Origin: Adiantum capillus-veneris
Lineage: Eukaryota; Streptophyta; Polypodiopsida; Polypodiales; Pteridaceae
Length of the DNA: 64,000 nt
Assembly: GCA_014529385.2 (NCBI GenBank)
Contig: CM043971.1
Location: 58,518,209-58,582,208 of the forward strand
Direction of reading: 5' to 3'
The translations under genes were made by a program, and so were the position numbers. The notes under the pieces were generated by a model. The model saw only the letters and a program-made list of their open reading frames with translations, was not told the DNA's origin and ran no database searches. Numbering within the stretch: the stretch's first letter is position 1; every line of letters begins with the position of its first letter. This document shows, one piece after another, positions 56,575 through 64,000 of the stretch.

Positions 56575-56894
56575 GCATTTCTCTCCTTTTCTTTATGTCT
56601 CTCCTTTCTATTTCTGTTTTGCTTTCTATTTTTCTCTATCTACTCTATTAATATCTAATTTTTTTCTACAACATCGATTATTTGTCAAGTTTCAAGCAAG
56701 CAAACCTAATCTACTCCTACATCGATTGCCCTAAACCTAATCTACTTCTATGTCAATTTACAAGAAAAACCCATCTTCTATATCGGTTACCCTGAACCTA
56801 ATCTACTCCTACAAGCAAATGGAAGATGTATGCTTTTACGTTTCTCTTTGTTTTAAATGTTCTGTGTGTGTGTGTGGTATAATAAATAGGGAAA

Positions 56895-56925
<31 letters not shown>

Positions 56926-57040
56926 ATGTGCTTACCTTAACTTGTAGAAGATAGGTTTTCAATTAGGTTGAGCATCCAATGTAGTTCGTGGTAAGACCTT
57001 CAACGAAAACCCCTTCTTTTGCAATTTGAAAAAGTGACTT

Positions 57041-57079
<39 letters not shown>

Positions 57080-57153
57080 GGAGAGAAAACGAAGAAGGGG
57101 ATGGTAGAGAGATAGAGGAGGGGAGAGAGGCAAAGCTTGAGCAAGCAGGTGCG
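56571..57153. other. No gene; 28-G homopolymer and (TG)n/(GA)n
   Basis: A run of 28 G lies at 56895-56922. TG then GA runs (57041-57078) sit upstream of the small frame at 57154; GA-rich DNA is common in plant 5' untranslated regions. Confidence 0.6.
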
Positions 57154-57438
57154 ATGGCAGGCAAGAAGAAAGAGCATATTATGCAAAAAAATGTGGCATA
57201 CTCTGCTCAAAATGCCGCTATTGTCGCATCTATTACCACGAGTATTATCGCGTTCTATTTTAAATGGCTTAAAAAGTATCCAAGGTGGTGCAAAGCATCC
57301 CAAGCTATCTTCAGATTGCATGATAACCTATCTTTAGCCTTTCTAATTTTCAATGTAATTACTAATATAATCCACTCTCATTTTCCACCCCCTTTAGTAC
57401 CTTTTTTTATTTTTGGCCTCTCTTTCATTGCATTTTAA
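57154..57438 (+). CDS. Possible small membrane-protein exon (94 codons)
   Basis: Starts MAGKKKEHIMQKNVAYSAQN after a purine-rich leader. Two or three hydrophobic stretches follow (AAIVASITTSIIAFYF; LSLAFLIFNVI; LVPFFIFGLSFIAF), separated by a basic WLKKYPRWCKAS. I do not recognise it firmly. The order of an Ala-rich segment, a P-W-like basic turn and a second hydrophobic segment faintly recalls early nodulin 93-type proteins. It may be a first exon, a pseudogene or chance. It is the only frame in the window that does not look like transposon, PPR or simple repeat. Confidence 0.3.
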   Translation: MAGKKKEHIMQKNVAYSAQNAAIVASITTSIIAFYFKWLKKYPRWCKASQAIFRLHDNLSLAFLIFNVITNIIHSHFPPPLVPFFIFGLSFIAF

Positions 57439-57739
57439 AAAATCATAGTTTCAGTACTCTATTGAATTTTTAAACTTATATTTTAAATACTTTTTTAAGT
57501 TTTATCCTCTTTTTTACTCATTGTACTTTATTTAAATATTTCTTTAGTCATTTCTCTCATCTTTTCTATTAAAAATCTAACTGACACCTAATGTACTAAT
57601 TGTTTATGTTTTAGAGCACATGTGATTTTTAATAAATTCTTGAATTAATTTGTCTTCCTTTCACGCATGTGCAAGACGATTGAGATGATTGTGGTCTGCC
57701 AAACGGCCCTGACTGCTATTGGTGATTAAAAAGGACAAA
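57439..57739. other. No gene seen
   Basis: Very AT-rich (typical of a plant intron or spacer) up to the first CACTA transposase coding match at about 57740. It could be an intron of that gene. Confidence 0.5.
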
Positions 57740-57936
57740 CTACCTTGTCCCTGCACCAAGTGCAAAAGGGCAATCCCTCGCTTGAGGTGCATTGCCTTGG
57801 AGCATGTGGAGAATGAAGGGCTTTGGAGCTCTTGAAAAAGCACTCGAGTAGATGAAAGTGCAGTCTCCCCATCGATTGAGGATGCCCCCCATTGGTCTGT
57901 GTTCGATGGTGGTAGAGAGGCACACAAGGATGAAAG
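57740..57936 (+). pseudogene. CACTA TNP2 transposase, N-terminal part
   Basis: Plus frame LPCPCTKCKRAIPRLRCIAL, EHVENEGLW, then one stop and AVSPSIEDAPHWSVFDGGR. The Cys-Pro-Cys-x-x-Cys phrase is the zinc-binding part of the transposase-associated domain at the N-terminus of plant En/Spm TNP2 proteins. The reading is cut at 57936 by copia element 2 and resumes at 63007. GAAAG is duplicated on both sides. Confidence 0.65.
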
Positions 57937-58163
57937 TGTTGGAATTAGGGTTGCAGAGAAACACACACAGCTTGGAGAAGACGAAGGAAGCTCAAGGCAC
58001 ACAATAGAGAGTGTGTTACTTAGTGTGCAATGGAAAGATAGATAGCCCTAGAGTGATGGGCGTATATACAATGCACGGGGGAAAAAACCTCCTAAAGAGG
58101 GAAAAAATGCCCATGCGGTCCTAGTGTGTTCACACACATCACTACCACATGTATATGGTAACA
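57937..58163 (-). repeat. Copia 2 3' LTR
   Basis: Identical to 62775-63001 except CCATGC here against CCCGGC there (two bases). Confidence 0.97.
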
Positions 58164-58174
58164 AATCCCCCCTG
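58164..58174 (-). other. Copia 2 polypurine tract
   Basis: Plus-strand AATCCCCCCTG; the coding strand reads CAGGGGGGATT directly before the 3' LTR. Confidence 0.85.
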
Positions 58175-58238
58175 GAGTGATGCGGTGAACGAGAGTTGGC
58201 ACATGAGTAAAGGGAAGTGCCATGCCCTGAGGACAGGA

Positions 58239-60147
58239 TCACTCCACAAAGGGGAGTAAGCCCAAAGCTTTGAGGAAAGCTTCAAGCTTCTCACGAGACA
58301 ATGCCTTTGTGAAAAGATCTACAAGGTTGTCCTATGTTGGCACATAAGCCAAGCTGATGATCTCTCCTGCTGAGAGCCTCTCCCTGACATAGTGGTAATG
58401 CACCTCAATGTGCTTTGTGCGAGCATGAAAAACTGGGTTCCTCGCAACTGCCAATGCGCTCTGACTGTCAGTGTAGATAGTGTTGGTAGTGTCCCGTCCA
58501 ACACCCAAATCAGCCATAAGGCGTCTGAGCTATACACACTCAACCGTAGCTGTGAAGACTGCCCTGTACTCAGCCTCACAACTTGAAGTGGCCACAGTAG
58601 GTTGCTTCTTGCTCAACCATGATATACATGAACTGCCAAGCATGAAACAAAAACCACTTCTAGACACTCGCATGTCAAAACAACCAGCACAATCTGAGTC
58701 TGAAAAAGCATGTAAGTCTGGCGGCAATGATCCCCCCTTAGGATAAAACAAGCCAAGATGTAAAGTGCCACTAAGGTAGCGGAAAATCCTCTTGACAGTC
58801 TGCCAATGCTTAGACCCTGGGCTATGCATGAATCTGCTGACCTGTGAGACTGCAAACTGAATATCCAGCCTCGTGTTGCATACATAAATGAGGCAGCCAA
58901 CAGCAGTTTGGTAAAGAGTGACATCAGCAGGATCACCAGCATCATGTAGACTCAACTTCAAACCTGTTTCCATGGGAGTGGCAATAGGTTTGCAATTCTC
59001 AAGTCCAAACTTACATAGCAATTTTTCTATGTAACTTTTCTGACACAAGGCAATACCACCATCACACTGCTTAAACTGTATACCCAAATAATGATGCAAC
59101 AGCCCCAAGTCCAGTGATCAGCAAATCATCAACATAAAGAACCACAATGAGAAGTACATCACCCTCACGCTTTACATACAATGTGATTTCTGTTGGACTG
59201 TTACGAAAGCCTTGTTTGACCAAATGAGTGTCAGCTTTCTCATACCAAGCACGAGGAGATTGCTTCAACCCATACAAAGCCTTGTTACATTTGCACACTT
59301 TGTCCTCTTGTCCTTTTATGACAAAATCGCGAGGCTGCATTACATAAACTTCCTCAAATATGTCACCATTCAAGAAAGCAGTAACAATGTCTGATTGATG
59401 TACATCCCAACCAAAATGAGCTGCCAATGCACATAGAAAACGCACAGTAGTCATACGACAAGTGGGAGCAAAAGTCTCTTCATAATCTATGCCTTTTTGC
59501 TGTGCATAACCCTTTGCAACAAGTCGAGCCTTATGGCGATCGATCTCACCATCCGGCTTGCGTTTCAACTTGTAAACCCACTTCATACCAATGGCCTTTT
59601 TGCCAGAAGGCAAATCACATAAAGTCCATGTGTCATTTTCTATAAGTGCATCATATTCTGATTGCATGGCAGCCATCCAATTTTTTGAATTTTGTGCTTC
59701 ATCAAAAGTCAGAGGCTCCTCAACATCATGTAAGCTAGACACAGCCAAAGAATAACAATCTAATGCATAAGATGCATGGCGAGAGCCTGAACGAGTACGA
59801 CTAGACAAAGGTGCATCCAATTTACTGTCACGCAAAGTGTGCACCAGCCATTTTGGCATACCTCTAGCCTGCTCATTTTCAGCCCTTTCCTCATCAAGTA
59901 CATCATGTACATCTACATCAGTAATAGGCTGATCTAGAACATTTTTAGAAACCCCCATAGGCTGTACATTTGCCTCATTGGAACTTACATTCGTATTTCC
60001 ACCACTGAAAAGAGGCAACAAAGTGTCATAAATGTCCTGTGAGCTTACATTACTGTCTCTAGTACATGACAGCAAGGGCTGAACATAATCTTCCACAAAC
60101 ACTACATCCCGAGAAACCAGAATACGTTTTTTTTGCGGATGATACAA
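58239..60147 (-). pseudogene. Copia 2 Pol, reverse transcriptase and RNase H part
   Basis: Minus-strand reading has MKWVYKLKRKPDG, RHKARLVAKGYAQQKGID, VHQSDIVTAFLNGD, LYGLKQSPRAWY and LYVDDLLITG (catalytic Asp pair). It then jumps directly to LGLLHHYLGIQ in another frame, so the residues normally between LITG and DLG (roughly 25 codons) are deleted at about 59100. The RNase H part has DSDCAGC, EAEYRA, YTDSQSALAVARNP and KHIEVHYHYVRE. Stops at about 58530 and at 58332-58334 are each one transition from Trp and Gln codons. It ends at TGA 58239-58241. This copy cannot make active polymerase. Confidence 0.93.
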
Positions 60148-62412
60148 CCTGTATCCTTTGCTTTCAGCACTATAGCCTTATCATCCAATTTTCGGCGCTG
60201 CACTTGTGGCACCAAAGCATATGCCAAACAGCCAAAAACACGCATGTGCTCAATAGAAGGCTTTCTATCATGACATGCTTCATATGGAGTAATAGATTGA
60301 AAAGCTTTCGTAGGACACCTACTAAGTACATAAGTGGCACACATGATGGCCTCAAGCCAAAAAGAATGCGGTAAAGCTTGACTTTTGACCATACATCGTG
60401 CCATTTCCGTCAGTGACCTGTTTTTCCTCTCAGTAACACCATTTTGCTGAGGTGTATAAGGCACTGTACATTGGTGTTTTATCCCACGACTAGCCAGAAA
60501 TGCATTAAATTCATGAGACATATACTCCCCCCCTCGATCGCAACGGAGGGTGCCCATAGTACATTTCGAGACATTTTCAGCCATAGCCAGAAATTGTTTG
60601 AAGCACATAAAAACTTTGGACTTCTCTTTAAGCGGAAATACCCATGCATGCCTAGAGTAATCATCAATGAAAGTCACGAAGTACAGGTAATTGCCCAAGG
60701 ACAGAGTTTGCATGGGCCCACAAACATCACTATGCACAAGCTGCAACCTGCATGTGGCCCGAACTGAACCATCCTTTGGAAATTTAGAACACTGCATCTT
60801 ACCCAAAATACAGCCTTCACAAACATGTTTGACAGGTGCTTCAAGAGGCGACAAAGAAGCAACCATATCAGATTTTTGCAAACGCAGCAAACTGGCAAAA
60901 TTCAGATGACCAAAACGTGCATGCCAAAGTTTTGCATCTGAAATAGCCCTTGAATCTGCAACAGCATTTGCAAAATTTTTTCCACACTTGTCATACAAAG
61001 TGAGCTTATACAGCCCACGGCACAAAAGCCCAGATGCAACAATTTCATCACCAAAACTGAGATCATGAACTATACATTTGTCATCCACAAATTTGACTAC
61101 AAGTCCAAGTCTAGCAAGTGCGGATAGAGACAAGAGATTCTTCTTGATCCCAGGTACATAAAGTGCATCAACAAGTGTGAAGGAACTGCCATTAGCAGCA
61201 GTGAGCACAATCTTTCCAACTCCTTGAATTGGATAAGAGGCGTTGTTGCCACAAGTGACTGAATTCCCATGAGGAACTGACTCGAGAGAGGTAAACAATT
61301 CACGATGTGAGGTAATGTGCTTTGTAGCACCACTGTCAAAATACCACACATGTGAATCTGCAGCAACAACTGACAAGCATGCATCATGGACAACAAGATT
61401 GTAAGTGCACTCTGCGCTAAAAGCCCATTCTGCATCAACATCAGCAACACAGTCTCCTTTCACAGAATTTGCAGTGGAACCACCCTCTTTCTTCTTAGCC
61501 TCTTTGGCCTTCAACTTAGGAAACGACTTGATCAAGTGATCATTGGCTTTACAATAATGGCAACGCATCTTCTTTTTGCCCTTATCACCAGAATTGCCAG
61601 ACGAAGTGCTACCAACAGAAGCATTAGGAACATAATTTTTGCCACTCGCAGCGGAGCCATAAGAAGTGGCTGCATTACTGTTACCACCCTTTCTTTGAGA
61701 AGCAATAAAAGCCTGTTCAATTGCACGCTGCCTAGTCCTATTTTTTCTGGAAAGTGACTCTTGCAACAGCAATGTGCATAATGCATCAAACTTGACAACT
61801 TCAGGATTTCCTTGGGTCATAAGTCTCCAAGTACTAGCAAAAGTCTGGTAGGAATCTAGTAAGGCATCAAGAACAGTCTGCACAAGGGAACTGTCTGAAA
61901 TGACTTTCACCTGCAGAAATAAGCTGCTCATTGATATCCTTGACACTAGCAAGGAAAGTGTCCATGTCATCTTCCTCATGCATAATCTTCGACTCCAGCT
62001 CTTTACGCAGCAAAGCAATTTTAGCCTCATTGCGGCTTGCATAAAGACCTGCTAGAATATCCCAAGCCTGTTTTGCAGATTTTGTTGAACGGATGTGAGG
62101 AACAATGGTGCGCTTCACAGACAACGCAATCAATGCATGAGCCTGCGCATCCTTAACATCCCAACGAGCTTGTTCTGCCGTAGGCAAAACAACTCTAACA
62201 GCTGCAATCCTTGCAGCAAGACCTGCAACATCCTCAACATCGCCTACATCCTCAGAACCAGGACGCACATCAATGCCCTGCACAATGTTCCAGACACCCT
62301 TTGACACAAGAACATGTTGCATCATATAAGCCCACATAGGGTAGTTTTTCCCATCTAACCTGTCCTCAGCAGCAAACATCTTGAACACATCTGTGTTGTT
62401 GTTGTCAGCCAT
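60102..62412 (-). pseudogene. Copia 2 Gag, protease and integrase part
   Basis: Starts MADNNNTDVFKMFAAEDRLD at 62412. Gag runs to a one-base frameshift in a TTT run (61905-61907, plus strand). In the next frame come the zinc knuckle CHYCKANDHLIKSFP (last Cys replaced by Ser), protease WYFDSGATKH, integrase HARFGHLNF...CEGCILGK (HHCC), DVCGPM, FIDDYSRHAWVF, LRCDRGGEYMS and NGVTERKNR (D, D, E). A second one-base shift near 60157-60159 separates it from the reverse transcriptase frame. The frame is long and well preserved apart from these. Confidence 0.93.
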
Positions 62413-62774
62413 GGTAAATGATGCACCTGATGTGAAAACTGCCCGAAAATAGGAGAAACGGATCGGGAACAACCTGTGCTATATAGCACAAACCGTAGAA
62501 GACTATAAGGCACCTGTTATGCAGAAAACGGCACTGACAGAAATTTTGCACAAAATGACGAAATAGCCTGTGCAGTACTGCCTGTAGTGGAAACGGAGGC
62601 TGAAATGAGCCCAAATCAAAATTCTGAGCAGACCGAACTCTTCGAGCTCGCCCAAAATTTGTGTGGACCTGCGAACGCTCGCCAAAGCTCACTGAAATCG
62701 GAGAAAGTAAGCAGGCGTGTGCTGGAGCAGCTGGCGACTAAGCCCGGGAGAACGTGACCTGCTCTGATACCAAT
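62413..62774 (-). other. Copia 2 leader and tRNA-iMet primer site
   Basis: A short leader of about 360 bp. The primer site GCTCTGATACCA (plus strand) is at 62761-62772, two bases from the LTR. No separate gene. Confidence 0.85.
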
Positions 62775-63001
62775 TGTTGGAATTAGGGTTGCAGAGAAAC
62801 ACACACAGCTTGGAGAAGACGAAGGAAGCTCAAGGCACACAATAGAGAGTGTGTTACTTAGTGTGCAATGGAAAGATAGATAGCCCTAGAGTGATGGGCG
62901 TATATACAATGCACGGGGGAAAAAACCTCCTAAAGAGGGAAAAAATGCCCCGGCGGTCCTAGTGTGTTCACACACATCACTACCACATGTATATGGTAAC
63001 A
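62775..63001 (-). repeat. Copia 2 5' LTR
   Basis: 227 bp, minus-strand start TGTTACCATATACATG and end ATTCCAACA. The duplication GAAAG follows at 63002-63006. Confidence 0.97.
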
Positions 63002-63006
63002 GAAAG

Positions 63007-64000
63007 ACCATGACAAGAGCTATTGAGGGAAGGCATGGAAAGAGGTGATTGTGGCACTAGCTTCACTTGGACAATGCCTCCACACACGTCTTAGGGATAC
63101 TTCGATTTTGAGGACGAGCACATGTTCGGCATGGTGGATGACTTGTTGGCACATGAAGCCACCAACTGTTAGGAGGATTGTAGACCTTGCACTAAACGGC
63201 ATAGACAAAGGAGGACATATTGCTATCGAGTGCCGGAACACCTCTTTACAATGGTGCCTAGTACTCAATGGTCCGAGCATCGTTGGAGGTGCTCAACTTG
63301 CAAGCAAGATTTGGTTGGAGCAATGCAAGTGTGATGCACTTGTTGGGTAAGTTCTATTCACTCATTCTTACAAAATAGAAATTCTTGTTGGCGCCTCATT
63401 ACATTTGTAATAATTTTTTGTTTTGTTGTAGTTTGATGAAAAAAATCTACCTCAAGCTCCTCATCGAGGAGTTGGAGGAGTTGTGGAAGGGCATCCCCGT
63501 TGTGGATATTTCACTTCCAAAGGAGAGGAGGGTGGCCATTGTTCGAAGTATACTTATGTGGACCATGCACGACTATCGTGGCCTTGGAGAGATTTCTAGT
63601 ATGTTATGTTCCTTCTTCTTTATTATTTGAAGTTTGAAGCTCCCTCTCTAACAATATGATATGAGTGTAGGTTTGTCCACATCGGATCATAGTGCATGTC
63701 CTACATGTGGGCCATCATTGGTGATGAAGTGGCCAGATGTCTTACATAGGGTAATCTATCCAAACAACCATCGTTTCTTGCCCCAAAGTCACAACAAATA
63801 AAAGGCTCCAACAAGACATCTCTAAAGCTTACAATGGTAGATTAGGAAACCATTTGGGAAGAGAACTACAATAGTGATCCTCCCTCATCTACTCCACCAA
63901 AAGGTATGTCAATGTACTCCATATTTTTAAGGCTTCCATATTGGAAGGACTTAAAGATACAACATCTCTTGGATCCTATACACATATTCAAGAATATTTC
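63007..64000 (+). pseudogene. CACTA TNP2 transposase, central part, runs off the edge
   Basis: From 63431 the frame reads KKIYLKLLIEELEELWKG, IPVVDISLPKERR, ILMWTMHDYRGLGEIS. A 72-base GT...AG intron (63599-63670) then joins in frame to SLSTSDHSACPTCGPSLV, the zinc-binding TNP2 signature. After stops SIFLRLPYWKDL and IQHLLDPIHIFKNI reach the window end, matching the TNP2 LPYWxxxxxRHxLDxMHIxKN region. TNP2 is the DDE-type transposase of En/Spm elements. The section 63045-63350 upstream has protein-like frames of less clear match, and 63351-63430 is probably an intron. Stops at about 63799 and 63842 suggest a dead copy. Confidence 0.8.

Larger units (their letters stand above)
57937..63001 (-). 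mobile_element. Full-length copia element 2 (5065 bp)
   Basis: Two 227-bp LTRs (57937-58163, 62775-63001) that differ at two adjacent-region sites by eye, a perfect GAAAG duplication (57932-57936, 63002-63006), a tRNA-iMet primer site and a polypurine tract. It holds gag, protease, integrase, reverse transcriptase and RNase H in copia order on the minus strand, broken by two frameshifts, one deletion and two stops. It lies inside a CACTA transposase gene. It is a different family from copia 1 (LTR start TGTTACCATATAC). Confidence 0.97.

Overview
The window is nuclear DNA of a land plant and consists almost entirely of transposable-element debris. I found no intact, confidently functional host gene and no RNA gene. 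Plant signs are copia and gypsy LTR elements primed by tRNA-iMet and tRNA-Asp type sites, a CACTA TNP2 transposase, several L1-like LINEs, a captured DBP2/RH20-type DEAD-box fragment, and long arrays of near-identical PLS-type pentatricopeptide (PPR) repeats. The PPR style and the mix of LINEs suggest a seed-free plant, most likely a fern. That is an inference, not a proof.

Layout, left to right. 1-460: end of a minus-strand copia element. 461-1900: minisatellite, hairpins and long TC/TA/GA microsatellites. 1905-22363: a three-level nest. A decayed minus-strand gypsy element (2351-22363) was split by a 16.9-kb minus-strand gypsy-type element (3009-19862; 958-bp LTRs, GATCC target duplication). 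That element has gag and protease but no recognisable reverse transcriptase or integrase, and it carries a captured helicase fragment. It was in turn split by a copia element (5534-11085; ATGTG duplication). 22364-26820: microsatellite, an unidentified coding-like relic and a PIF1-like helicase relic. 27290-35900: decayed PPR repeats split by a second copy of the gypsy family (28705-33909; GATGC duplication). 37548-47212: a very long inverted repeat whose left arm was split by a 6.4-kb LINE-bearing insertion (38049-44410). 47855-56570: at least four further LINE pieces, several ending in TC/TA microsatellites. 57154-57438: a possible small membrane-protein exon. 57740-64000: a CACTA transposase gene split by a copia element (57937-63001; GAAAG duplication) and running off the right edge.

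The most unusual signals are six 24-bp palindromes plus two half-sites in the leader of the large non-autonomous gypsy-type element; the captured helicase piece bounded by LTR-end sequence; a LINE whose ORF1 ends in TGA-CGG with the endonuclease ORF continuing in the same frame; a perfect 42-bp hairpin made of PPR-derived sequence; and the long inverted repeat.

All domain calls come from reading translated motifs by eye. LTR boundaries rest on matching repeats, TG...CA ends, primer sites, polypurine tracts and target duplications.
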